A stretch of DNA of 37,362 nucleotides from Aureococcus anophagefferens (lineage: Eukaryota > Sar > Pelagophyceae > Pelagomonadales > Pelagomonadaceae), in the NCBI RefSeq assembly GCF_000186865.1, contig NW_008705589.1, forward strand, positions 365,258-402,619, given 5' to 3'. A model generated the notes under the pieces. The model worked only from the letters and a program-made list of their open reading frames with translations. It ran no database searches and had not been told where the DNA came from. The position numbers and the translations under genes were made by a program. This document shows, one piece after another, positions 9,674 through 19,131 of the stretch. The first letter of the stretch is position 1. Every line of letters begins with the position of its first letter.

Positions 9674-9812
9674 ATGTTATTTTTAATTTCAATGGCCACC
9701 ATTGCTCTGGCGTCCGTGATTTTTCTCGCCGGCCTGGGGCGCCGCGCGCCGCCGTCAGACACCTCAGAAATAAAAAGTTACGTCCGTCAGTACTCCCGGA
9801 ATCCGAGATAAC
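9674..9812 (+). CDS. Second copy of the MLFLISMA transmembrane segment (partial)
   Basis: The plus strand encodes MLFLISMATIALASVIFLAG followed by a polar tail, with a stop at about 9810. It is the mirror image of the helix at 8822-8935; 24 of 24 bases around ATTTTTAATTTC are identical between the inverted copies. Upstream coding cannot be identified; an acceptor-like GGATAG immediately precedes it. Confidence 0.25.
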
Positions 9813-10011
9813 ATACGGGGTACGTCCGAGCTACTTATATGCACTAGAGGACGTGGCTACGAGGCTGTGCCATGTCTCAAGTATTTTTTTTTTCGCGGAG
9901 CGAACAGCTCGGTCCTAGAGTCGAGGTACACCTGGAGCTGTGCGCAGACGTCGTCGCTGAGCTAATCCGGCGGGGTATGTTACTCCGCTGCTATGGGGTT
10001 ACGAAAGATAC

Positions 10012-12260
10012 CTACTTTTTCTCCTTTTCTTCGTCGAGATTGTAGTAGTCGCCCTTTTTCTTTTGCTCCCGGTCCAACACGGAGTTGAGCTTGTTGATTC
10101 GGGGGCGGAAGTTTTCAGGGTCGCGACGGAAAGTGATGTCGAGTTTTTTCAGGAACGTGTTGAAGCCGTCGGCCGGGGAGAGGGGGGCGCCGGCGGTGCA
10201 CTCGATGCCTGGTTCTCCACGGTAGACGACAACGCGATCGTAGAGCGCGGTCGCCATGACAAAGTCGTGCTCGATGATGAAGGCGGTCTTGCCGAGGTGA
10301 GAGACGACCCAGCGTTTCATCACCTTGGCACATACGATGCGCTGCTCCACGTCGAGGCCCGCCGAGGGCTCGTCGATGAGGTAGATGTTCGCTGGGGTGC
10401 CGAGGCAGACCGTGATGGCGAGGCGCTGGATCTCGCCGCCGGAGAGGCTCTTGACGGGAAGGTTCTCGATCTTATCGAGGCCGAGAGGCTTCATCACGAG
10501 GAGACGGAAGAGGCGGTCCCCGAGACCGTGCTGGATGCGCGCCTCGAGGAAGTCCTGGACCGTGCCTGGGAATTTGCGGAAACGCGGACCGACGTGCTGG
10601 CGCTTGTAGGACACGCCAAGGTGCTTGAGGCTGTGCTTCTTCCCACCCTGCGCCCCCGACGCGTCCTTGCCCTGCTTATCAGCATCGGCCTCGTCGTAGG
10701 ATCCCGCGAGCATAGACATGAACGTCGACTTGCCGCAGCCGTTCTCGCCCATGAGGCCGACGATCTCGCCATCGCGGAATGCGCCAGCCTCGACGTGCAA
10801 CGTGAAGTCCTCTCGATCCACCTTATCCGAGGTGAGCGTGCGCGTCATGGCCGGATACGAGTGGCTCGGGACCTTCTTCTTGCCGTCCTTGTCGACGGCT
10901 GCTGCGCCCGGGCCGCCGCCCGTTGCCGCCTGCGCCTCGGCAAGCTGCGCGTCCTGGACCGACACCTGAAAGCTCAGGGCCTCGGCGCGGAAGCGCATGT
11001 TCTCCGCAGAGAAGTAGCCCGCGAGGAACTGATTAATGCCGTTGGCCGCAGACTGGCGCTTGGTCACGACACCGTACGCGCCTGCGCGGATGGCGCTGTC
11101 CAGCCATTGCGCCGGCGCGACGCGAGCCTCCCCGAAAATGACGCCCCAGCTCGGCCCCGTCGCGCGCAATCGCCCCGGGTCTGCTTCTCTCCTCGAGACC
11201 TCCGGAGGCGGACGATGGCGCGCGCACTCCTCGAGTCGGCCCGTGTCGCATCGGACGGGCCGGCGACCCGCCTTCAGCGCCGGCGCGCGCCAGGACCGCC
11301 GTAGAGGCAGCAGACTGCGTCGCTCATGTGGTCCAGCACTGTCAAGTCGTGCTCGACGACGACAACGTAGGTGCTCTGCGCCTTGCGCGTCGCCTCCGCG
11401 GCGCCACTCTGGCCGTCGCCGTCCTTGTAGCTCCCCGCCTCGACTAGGCCGCGGATCGCGGACGAAGCCGCCATGCGCTGCTTGACGTCGAGGAAGCTCG
11501 ACGGCTCATCGAAGAGGTAGACATCGGCGTCGATGCACAGGCACCGTGCGATGGCGAACCGCTGGAGCTCCCCGCCGCTCAGCATCTGCACCTCGCGGTT
11601 GAGGAGATTCCTGAGGTCGAGCGCGTCGATCATTTCTTCGCTCTTGCCGCGCTCGTCGAGCTCTTTGAGCGACGCACCCACGGTTTTCCCGACGAACTTG
11701 CGAGCGAGCTGCGGCTCCAACTGCGGCTTCACCACCACCCGCAGTCGGTCCTCGCACAGCGCCGTGAAGTAGTTCTGCAGGTCGCTCCCCCGGTAGTAGC
11801 CAATGATGTCCGCCCAGCTCGGCGGCGTGCCTCCGATGACGCCCAGGTTGGGCTTGATGCGCCCGCTCAATGCGTGGATCGCCGTCGACTTGCCGATGCC
11901 GTTTGTCCCCAAGAGCCCAAGGACCTGCCCCGGCCGGGGCGTCGGTAGCCCGTGGAGCACGAATGCATTCTCCCCGTATCGGTGCGTCATATCCGTCTCC
12001 AAATTCGTCGGCAATTTCACGATGGACACCGCGCCACCGGGGCAATGCTTTGCTCGCGTCAGGCATGCCATGCAGAGGTCCTCGCTGATGCGCACCAGTT
12101 TTCCCTGCACCTCGATGCACGTCTTCCCGCACTTTCCCGCGTACTGTTTCAGGAACGCATAGGCCGCAGAATTCGGCTTGCACTTCTCCGGGTCTAGGAT
12201 CAATATCCGACGGTCAACGGCCGTCGTGTCCTTGGCTTTGCGCTTGGCAAGAGCGGACAT
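10012..12260 (-). CDS. ABCE1: ABCE1 / RLI1 ribosome-recycling ATPase, with altered Fe-S ligands
   Basis: ABCE1 splits post-termination ribosomes and aids initiation. Two exons (12260-11291 and 11081-10012) give 679 residues. NBD1 has GTNGIGKST, LSGGELQRFAI, YLFDEPSSFLD and VVEHDLTVLD. NBD2 has GENGCGKST, LSGGEIQRLAI, YLIDEPSAGLD and IIEHDFVMAT. The C-terminus DITFRRDPENFRPRINKLNS is diagnostic. The 209-nt intron needs a GC donor (CTG|GCGCGC) to give LYGGPGAYGVVT without loss; a GT donor would delete two conserved residues. Oddly, the N-terminal Fe-S region keeps Cys27, 44, 48, 63, 66 and 73, but the canonical C-x4-C-x3-C-x3-C-P block is replaced by residues 28-43, and the third cysteine of the second motif is Arg69. 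A 20-residue insert lies before the NBD1 H-loop. The start ATG at 12260 is the last one before the conserved region. Confidence 0.94.
11082..11290 (-). other. GC-AG intron in ABCE1
   Basis: 209 nt, phase 1. Donor side CCTG|GCGCGCGCC, acceptor side GCGCAG|GCGCGTAC. The word GGCGCG occurs at both junctions, so the exact cut could slide, but only the GC-AG placement ends in AG. Confidence 0.65.
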
Positions 12261-12645
12261 CACGCGTCCCTGCTGTCCGGCGACTGGCGACTGGCGACCC
12301 ACCGAGGGCACCGTGAGTGCACCGTGAAGTGCTTCTGTTTCCACCCACTTGATCTACCCACTCGTACGAAACTTGGCCTCACGGTCGCCTGGTATCATCG
12401 AAAGCCGGGGTTCGGAAATCGATCTTATGGAGAACTCCTCCCGCTCGGCAGCCTCGTGTCGCCCCACTGCGGGGTGCTCGGCCCGCGCCAAGCTGGTGGC
12501 GCTCTGCGCGCGCGTCCTGGTACTAGGAGACTTCGGCACCAATAGACGATGTCAGATTGACTTTCCAACAAACTGTATCACTAAGTTTGCGTCGGTATTG
12601 GTGCTGTTCTCCCCGGGTATTCTAGGGGCACTAGCGCGGACTCTC

Positions 12646-12822
12646 AGCCTGGATAACACCAAGGCAGCCCTCGCTAGATGTGAGATAAGAAAAAGGGAAA
12701 AGATACGGCGACGCGTATCTGTAGGGTAAAGATATAGTGAGATAAATAGGGCGGATACATGCACTGCAATGTCAGCTTCAAACTAAGCTAAAGGTAGATA
12801 TTGAAGGCGGAAATCCCGCCAC
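12646..12822 (-). repeat. Dispersed repeat D, copy 1
   Basis: 177 bp nearly identical to 30765-30941 in inverted orientation. The copy ends one base before the ATG of the gene at 12824 (CCCGCCAC|A-ATG). Its end contains the short hairpin GGCGG-AAATC-CCGCC. There are no obvious terminal inverted repeats or target duplications. Confidence 0.9.
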
Positions 12823-12823
12823 A

Positions 12824-13330
12824 ATGGCCCCCAAACTTGATTCATACCGTCCTCGGTATGCCGCCGCGGGACAGCCCTTAGTTGGGGGCCGTCGGTGGAC
12901 GCTCGCGGAGTCGCTGAACGTCGGCGACTTCGTGGCGCTGGAGACGGGCGACTACTGGCGCCCGCAGCGCGAGGGCGGCGGCAGCACGCACGCCTTTTTG
13001 CTCGCGCGCGTCATGGAGCAGCGCGGGAGCGGCGGGAAGGGCTACGTCGTCGCGGACGACCGCGCGACGCGGACGCACGACAACGAGGAGTACCGCCCCG
13101 GGGACCCCGTCGTCCTGGTGCGCCTCTTCGACCGCACGGGCGCGGACACGCGCCGCTTCACCGTCCGCATCTACCGCGCGAACGGCAGGAGCGTTCTCCG
13201 AAAGCTCGACTCGGGCGACGGCCGCGAGGACCAGCCCGTCGTCGGCGGCACCACCGCCGTCGCACCACGCGCGACGTACACGATCACCTCGGCCGCCGAG
13301 CGCGCGATCACGACCGCGGCGGCGCACTGA
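12824..13330 (+). CDS. Hypothetical protein, beta-rich, high GC3
   Basis: A 168-residue frame with extreme G/C third-position bias from about codon 22 onward, which supports real coding. The sequence (VGDFVALETGDYWRPQ, HAFLLARVMEQ, PGDPVVLVRLFDR, RRFTVRIYRANGRSVL) alternates hydrophobic and polar residues like a small beta barrel, possibly SH3- or BAH-like, but I recognise no family. The first 20 codons are less biased and follow repeat D, so the true start may be an exon beginning after the AG at 12885. It could also be the 3' exon of a longer gene. The stop TGA is at 13328-13330. Confidence 0.5.
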   Translation: MAPKLDSYRPRYAAAGQPLVGGRRWTLAESLNVGDFVALETGDYWRPQREGGGSTHAFLLARVMEQRGSGGKGYVVADDRATRTHDNEEYRPGDPVVLVRLFDRTGADTRRFTVRIYRANGRSVLRKLDSGDGREDQPVVGGTTAVAPRATYTITSAAERAITTAAAH

Positions 13331-13562
13331 GTCCGCTTTTCGCGCGCGTTTCGCCCGCGGGCGTCGTTTCGCGCGCGCGCGCCACACCACCGACGCCGTC
13401 CCATCCGAGCCCCTGGCCGACGCCGTCCCTCGCGGACGTCCCCGGACTGGGGCGGACGCGTCGTGACCGCCCCCGGGACCACCCGGTATCGTTAGCAATT
13501 GTTTCGTACTTCTGGGGGGGGTCGACCGTGGTCAGAGCCTCAGTTAAGGCGAGCCGCAGCGA

Positions 13563-13603
13563 GGTATCCGCAGTCTGGTATCCGATACCAGACTGTGGAT
13601 ACC
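13563..13603. repeat. 41-nt near-perfect palindrome
   Basis: Two 20-nt arms (GGTATCCGCAGTCTGGTATC and its complement) around one central C, with one mismatch. The arm itself contains GGTATCC twice, so the structure is partly self-similar. A further TGTGGATACCGG follows at about 13617-13628. Confidence 0.85.
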
Positions 13604-14101
13604 GAAGGTGTGTTATCTGTGGATACCGGACGGCCCACTTCGTCGCAGACGCAGCCCGGGCTGCGTTTTCGCAAAAGTCGCAGCCTGGTCGCATTCTCCA
13701 TGTATGGCGACCTACGGCCCGCGCGGCGACACCTACAGCCTTCGTGACCATCGATAGCCACTCTGACGAGCTTTCGGCTTCCTCGGAGGCCTCGAAGCCG
13801 CTGCGGTCGGGTTGCCCCTGGCTGCGGCGCGTCCACGCCACATGCAAACGGTCCCAGGACCTGGTGCGGCTGGGTGCGATGGTGTCGCTCGACCGGGGGA
13901 CGTCCTGGGACAACCTCCTCGCGTCACTGGCGCTGGAGGAGTCGTGAACCGTCACTGTGTCCCGGCGGCGGGCAGCCGCGGCGCCCGAGCCCCGACCAGA
14001 CAAACTCGACGATCTCGACTCTCGCCGGCCAGACCTTTTAACAAGGCGATGCCGGAGTGACGACAAACGATCCCTGTCGCTGCACGAGCTCGAAAACAGC
14101 T

Positions 14102-14290
14102 TTAGGGGGTCGGGGGAGTCGAGCGCGCCGCATTCCAGCCCCTAAACTCGCCCGTCTGAGTCGCCGCGCAATCGCCTGAATGTCGCGTTTTCACCAGTGT
14201 GTTGTCCGTGCGCGTGCGGCCCTCAAAGCTGCTGAGATCGTTGCGCAATTCCCCATATTTGCGGAGCTGCGCCACCACAAAGGCTGCCAT
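14102..14290 (-). repeat. Duplicated segment C, copy 2
   Basis: About 140 bp related to 9470-9610, with matching protein-level motifs on the minus strand (SSFEGRT, VKTRHSGDC, EFRGWNAAR). The shared nucleotide word CCTCAAAGCTGCTG is exact. It is probably a duplicated exon or gene relic. Confidence 0.5.
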
Positions 14291-14436
14291 ACTCTCTCGG
14301 CCGCTCAGATGCGTCCTGCGGATAGATCGATTGATGTTTGATGGATGTCTGAATGGGATACCAGAGTGGGATACCACACTATTATTATCTGAAATCTTCA
14401 TCAGCCAGCTGATATTGGTAACATGCGCATTACATA

Positions 14437-16292
14437 ATGGGACCATGCTCGAGCCGCCCGCGGCTTCGCCTAAACGAGAACCTCCTCAGCACGGCCGACT
14501 TTTCATCAAAATACATCAAGAAAGTGACGCGAGGTGATGGGAAGAGGGAAAATCTTGTTCTGGGCCAAGGGAGCTTCGGGAAGGTCGTCTTAGTAGAAGA
14601 GAGGGCGACGCGCAGCGTAATGAGGGCTCTTTGGTCCATTATCTTGGATCTACTTCACCTGACTGGGGCAGTTTGCGAACTTGATGAGGAGAGAACGGCT
14701 CGAGTCGAGAGAGACGGTAATAAGGCGCAGCTCATGAGTGTACCGTGACTCCTCGATTACTTTTTCAGGACGACATCCAACGTAATATTGGGGTCCCGAA
14801 GACTAAGAACTCTCTTTGTCATTGCGGTAGGCAACGAAGGACACTTTTGCTCTGAAAATGATCGTGAAGCGAAAGCGAAGTGGCGGAAACGCAAAGCTGC
14901 TGGAATCGTTGCAGACTGAGATAACCATCCTCCAGCGGTGTGGGTCACACGAGAACGTGTTGCAGCTCTTCGACGCGTTTGACACGCCTCGGCGTGTGCT
15001 GCTCGTGATGGAGCTCGCGACGGGCGGTGACCTGCTCGGCTGGGCGACGGACGTGCACCGGCCGTTCAGCGAACGGCACGCTGCGAGCGCGACGGTTCAA
15101 ATCCTTGGTGCCATTGCTTTCCTCCACGCTCAGGGCATCGTTCATCGCGACATCAAACCTGACAACGTCCTCGTCCGGGACCGAGGGAGCTTTGTGATCA
15201 AGGTTGCCGACTTCGGATGCAGCAAGATTCTCCCGATCGCCAAGAGGGGCGGTGCGCCCAACGGAGATAGTGATCTCGGGAAGCCTATCATCAACGACGA
15301 CGCCTCCGAGCACGAAGCTCTCATGGAGACCTTCGTCGGAACCAAAGTCTATGCCGCGCCCGAGATCCTCCGGCACGAGCCCTACGATGCGACAGTGGAC
15401 GAGTACTCGACGGGAATCCTCCTCGCATTGCTTCTCACGGGGACACATCCACTCAGCGATGTTGAGATGGACACCAACCTCGCGCTCGCCAGTAGCAATG
15501 CTCAGCGCGGGACTTCTTTCTTTCGTACACAAGAGAGAGGCGTGGCAAATTTCTGGCTGCTTTTCCACAGGCGATGTGGCGCATCTCATCGATTTTCGCT
15601 GCGCCAGCTGGCATTCGGTCGCGCCCGAAGGGGTCGAGGTGGTCAAGGCTCTCGCGAACACAGACCCTGCGCTCCGGCCGACAGCAGACGCCGCCCTCGT
15701 GAGTTTCAAGTGGCTTGCAGATTTTGAGACTCTGGCCGACGATGCGCCGCTCTCCGATGATGTACTCTGTCGGCTTCGGAAACTTCGTGTCGATGGGGTG
15801 CAGGCCTTGGCGCTCCGCCTCGCCGCAACGTCCGGTGCCCGTGGTGCGTCAGCGAGCTATTCTTCCTTCGCTACGGCCACCGACAGCCTCTTTGAATCCC
15901 TTGACGCGGATGCCACGGGGATGCTCAGAAGGGCAGAGCTCGTTCACGCGGCCGAAGCAAGCGGACTCGGCGCGAACGACCTCGACGTCGCTTTTGACAA
16001 CGCGGATCTTGATGGGACGGGCGTCGTGAGTAAGGATGAGTTGCGGGCGGCGCTTCTTTGTTCGCACCACGAGCTACTCGAAAGTCTACTTGTCGTTGCA
16101 TTCGAGAGGATGGATGTCAGCAAAACCGGCACCATCTCAAAGCAGGACATTGTTGACGCTGCCAAGAGCGTCGGCATCAAGAGACTGGACATCAAAGATG
16201 TCGGTGCATGGATCGCCGCGCACGACGAGGCCGGCGACGGGGTGCTTTCATTTTGTGAATTCAAGAATATGATGGAGCGAGTCACGGAATAA
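14437..16292 (+). CDS. Calcium-dependent protein kinase (CDPK) with four EF-hands
   Basis: A calcium-activated Ser/Thr kinase of the plant, alveolate and algal type, probably membrane-associated: it begins MGPCSS, an N-myristoylation-type start next to a palmitoylatable Cys. Three exons (14437-14616, 14831-15491, 15571-16292) join in phases 0 and 1 to give 520 residues. The kinase domain shows LGQGSFGKV (42-50), Lys69 in FALK, HRDIKPDN (165-172), DFG (187-189) and APE (236-238). DEYSTG replaces the usual DxWSxG. Subdomain XI is DPALRPTADAAL. Four EF loops follow with correct ligand spacing: DADATGMLRRAE, DLDGTGVVSKDE, DVSKTGTISKQD and DEAGDGVLSFCE. The introns are canonical (GTAATG...GGTAG; GTAGCA...CCACAG). 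The activation segment is long, about 45 residues between DFG and APE. Confidence 0.93.
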
Positions 16293-16483
16293 TCAACTGA
16301 AAGCTAGCGCCGCGCCGTCGTCTCGCACCTCGCGCGTCCCGACGTGCGTCCCGCGCCACAGAGCACCTCGCGACGATGATTAGCAGACATCCATATAGAG
16401 AGGCTAGACCAACGGGAAATCGGGGTGTTTCGGCGGAACAATGGTCCTTTAAACGCGGCTATGGTATACCCCAAACAAAAGCG

Positions 16484-17020
16484 AGGTACAGTCTACTCAG
16501 GGGCCATTTTACTCCGCTGACGCTACTTAAAACGACGCCCTGAGTGACTGTACCTATTTTCCCTCGTCGCTACGCTCCTCGGGGTCGCTGACGCTCCTCC
16601 TCACTCGCTTCGCTCGTTCGGGAACTCGCTTCGCTCGTTTGCGCTATGTTGAAGTTTAAATTGAATTTTCCCAAAATGGTAGAAATTTATCATATACTAG
16701 TATATAAAAATGATGATATACTATATAGTATATAAATATGTTTATACTCTTTTTTTTGACGCAGGATGAAAACCTTCGTTTTTCTACATATCAGGTTTTT
16801 ATCGTCATTTTTTTGTATATGATAACCATTTTGGGAAAATTCAATTTAAACTTCAACATAGCGCAAACGAGCGAAGCGAGTTCCCGAACGAGCGAAGCGA
16901 GTGAGGAGGAGCGTCAGCGACCCCGAGGAGCGTAGCGACGAGGGAAAATAGGTACAATCACTCAGGGCGTTGTTTTAAGTAGCGTCAGCGGAGTAAAATG
17001 ACCCCTAAGTGATTGTACCT
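16484..17020. mobile_element. Foldback element with about 197-bp inverted arms
   Basis: Arms 16484-16680 and 16825-17020 are reverse complements with only a few differences, around a 144-bp AT-rich core. Each arm begins with its own inner hairpin (AGGTACA..TC.CTCAGGG to CCCTGAGTGA.TGTACCT, 16484-16555 and 16950-17020). Each arm also carries the repeated word CGAACGAGCGAAGCGAG. There is no transposase and no clear target duplication. It lies about 190 bp beyond the CDPK stop. Confidence 0.9.
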
Positions 17021-17189
17021 ATTTTTTCTCGAAGTTTGCAGTCAGTGGGAGTCCGCCAACCTCCGGCGGCCAAGCGCCAGGACTACCTCAAATTTGACTC
17101 GTCCGATGGCACCAGCTAAGACTGCTATGCGAGATATCGTCCAATAGAGACCATGCTTCCTCAGAACGATGGACTCTAGTGCCCGCGGT

Positions 17190-18006
17190 TCAGCGCGAAG
17201 CTGCTCCTGATTGCCTTTCTTCGCGAAGTCGCAAGACAGCGCTGTCGTAGGAATGCCGCTGGGCGTCGTCGACAAGGACTTCGTACGCATCATTCAGGTG
17301 CGCCATGATCGTCGAGCTTTCCTCAGAATTATTGCGGTCGGGGTGATGGAGCTTGGCGAGAGAGCGGTATGCTAGCTTAATGTCGCCCACTGACGCCATC
17401 TCCTCAACTCCGAGGGCCTCGTAAAGTGATCGTCCGCCCTGCGCGACACACCTAGCGGCTTCGATGACGAACTTGCACGCTACTGCGGCCTCTGCGTGCA
17501 GTGGTTCCCGAGACCTACAATCGGTGCTAACTTTTCGTATGCGAGAAAAGGCTGACATCGGACGCTGAGCCGGACTCGTCGAGATTTTCGGTGGCTGCGC
17601 GTGCAAATGCATTCATCCCTTGCATCCTTTTGTGTGGCTTGGCATCCTGTCTCAAGCCGGGCTCGCCATTACCATCGCTCTCATCCGTCTCTACTAGCAC
17701 GTGGACAGTGCCTTGGTCGTGCGTGGTCTTGGCCGCGCTTGCGCTCCTAACCTTTCCCTTCTTGTAGACGAAGTCTTCCTCCTCCACGGCGTCCCGCAGA
17801 CATTTCAGGGAGACCCAGCCGTCGACGGGGTATTCGATGCGGCCCCGCATGACCTGGCGCGTGGCGCAGTTGTCGGTAATATACGTGCAATCTTCTTCGA
17901 TAAGGTGCACCGTCTCGCCTGGCTCCAAAACTGCGACCTTCAGCGACGTTGTATCGAGTTTCGAGCGAACGACCGCGCCGGGCGCTCTCACCGTCCGTGT
18001 ACTCAT
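17190..18006 (-). CDS. J-domain co-chaperone with N-terminal SH3-like region
   Basis: Two exons, 18006-17532 and 17491-17190, joined across a 40-nt GT-AG intron in phase 1 give 258 residues. The C-terminal J domain (SLYEALGVEEMASVGDIKLA, AKLHHPDRNN with the HPD motif, HLNDAYEVLVDDAQRHSYD) should stimulate an Hsp70 ATPase. The N-terminal half (VRSKLDTTSLKVAVLEPGE, VHLIEEDCTYI, RIEYPVDGWVSLKCL) resembles a small SH3-like barrel. The middle is acidic and polar, probably disordered. There is no Gly/Phe region or zinc finger, so it is a type III J protein. Two adjacent Met codons at 18009 and 18006 are possible starts; an upstream one is at 18024. Upstream motif E is shared with UMP-CMP kinase. 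The intron placement rests on phase and on recovering a helical run (KAAVACKFVIEAAR). Confidence 0.75.
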
Positions 18007-18042
18007 CATGACAGTCGGGTTCACAAAACGAAGATGTTACAA

Positions 18043-18080
18043 AGGCGGGGTTTGCTCCGGCGACGGCGTCCGATGGCCGA
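18043..18080 (-). promoter_or_regulatory. Shared upstream motif E, copy 2
   Basis: Same motif as 7995-8030, in the same orientation relative to the downstream gene, 37 nt before the ATG at 18006. Differs by two single-base insertions and otherwise matches across about 36 bases. Confidence 0.45.
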
Positions 18081-18213
18081 CGCGCCCCCCGTCCAAACTA
18101 CCGGGGATTGGTGTGCGGCCAGGGACGCCCGGTGGCTAGACGTGCCAAAAATAAGCGCTCGCTGGCATGTAAAGACCAACCCCCCCGGCGGGGATAACTA
18201 GCTTACCTTCGTT

Positions 18214-18268
18214 CAGCCAGATCCCCACCAGCTTCGAAGGAGAGAGAGGCATGGTCTTTACTTGCCAG
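18214..18268 (-). repeat. Dispersed repeat H, copy 2
   Basis: Inverted copy of 4637-4693 (reverse complement begins CTGGCAAGTAAAGACCATG). Confidence 0.75.
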
Positions 18269-18511
18269 AAGCGCTCGCTTTTGGACGAATGGCTAGCCGT
18301 TTCGCTGGCTTGAGTACCAAACACGTACGCGCGGGCCGGGAACGGAGACCTCTGAGGCCAAGCTTCCGACGCACGGCAGCCCGTTCTGGTGGTCGGAGTG
18401 GCCTTCCATGACCCCTAGGCGTAAGCCTGACCGTCGGTGCCCCCATTGGAGGTGGTTCTGGCGTCGACCAAATTCCACCGCGCGGGCCTCGTCTCCGCGG
18501 GGCTGCCAGGC

Positions 18512-18804
18512 CGATGGAACCGTGACGGCGTGTCCGGTGCTCTCAGAGGCTAGGCGCCTCGAATGGCTCACATGGACCACACGATGTCAATAAGTGCAAC
18601 ATAGGCGTGGGGAAGTTCAACATAAAATCACCATAGCCCGGTTCGAGAGCCACAGGTGGCGCAGCAGTGTTATGAATTCCATGGAGGGCATCAGTTGTGA
18701 GCTTGTTTGAGCTCTAGAGCTCGAACGAGTCGATTCTCAGCACTCGTTTTGTTTGTTGTTGAGCCTTTGCAGCGAACCGACAGTTAGGTGTGTAAGGACT
18801 AGTA
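18512..18804 (+). repeat. Dispersed repeat F, uninterrupted copy
   Basis: About 290 bp from GATGGAACCGTGACGG to AAGGACTAGTA. The same sequence recurs at 25405-26046, where it is split by a 340-bp insertion. It has no recognisable coding capacity and no clear inverted ends. The match is high throughout, so the duplication is recent. Confidence 0.9.
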
Positions 18805-19131
18805 CTATCTCGCTAACGCGCGTTCCACGGGGGGGAAACGGGCTCTTCTGAGCGTGTGGTGCGAGGAGTTTGAGGACTCCGCTCTGCGCGAATGGCTCCC
18901 GTCAAGGCGTTACTAATCGATGGCCCAGCGCCGTGGCTGATGACATGATATGGCCTCATTAGCGCACACGGCCGAGCGTTGCGCCATGCTGGGGCTAGAA
19001 GCACTCGAAGCTGTGCCGTCAGTGGGAATCGCTGGTCGGACGCATCTTGCGTTCCTTCCATTGTTAACGCACGTGACCAGAAGCTGCGTACTATAGATGA
19101 CCCACGGGATACCACCGGGAGCATCGGGACC
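18805..19131. other. Intergenic 3' flank of frataxin
   Basis: About 330 bp between repeat F and the frataxin stop. I see no gene or structured element. Confidence 0.5.

Larger units (their letters stand above)
13331..14436. other. Intergenic region with long palindrome and duplicated segment C
   Basis: Contains a 41-nt interrupted palindrome (13563-13603). A plausible coding scrap lies at 13740-13947 on the plus strand (LRRVHATCKRSQDLVRLG, SWDNLLASLALEES, stop at 13945). Segment C lies at 14102-14290. Nothing here can be assembled into a gene with confidence. Confidence 0.45.

Noticed and set aside
10063..11304. 413-codon plus-strand open frame
   Set aside because: It is antisense to ABCE1; the minus strand encodes all ABC motifs. 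GC-rich codons leave the opposite strand open.
11274..11304. GT donor for the ABCE1 intron at 11297
   Set aside because: Phase fits, but it would remove two residues from the conserved LYGxPxAYGVVT loop, whereas the GC donor at 11290 preserves it.
12895..13947. 350-codon plus-strand frame
   Set aside because: Its first half is a shifted-frame shadow of the hypothetical gene at 12824-13330 and is mostly Arg. Only the last about 65 codons look protein-like.
13308..14066. 252-codon minus-strand frame
   Set aside because: Runs through the 41-nt palindrome and low-bias sequence; Arg/Ser-rich with no domain.
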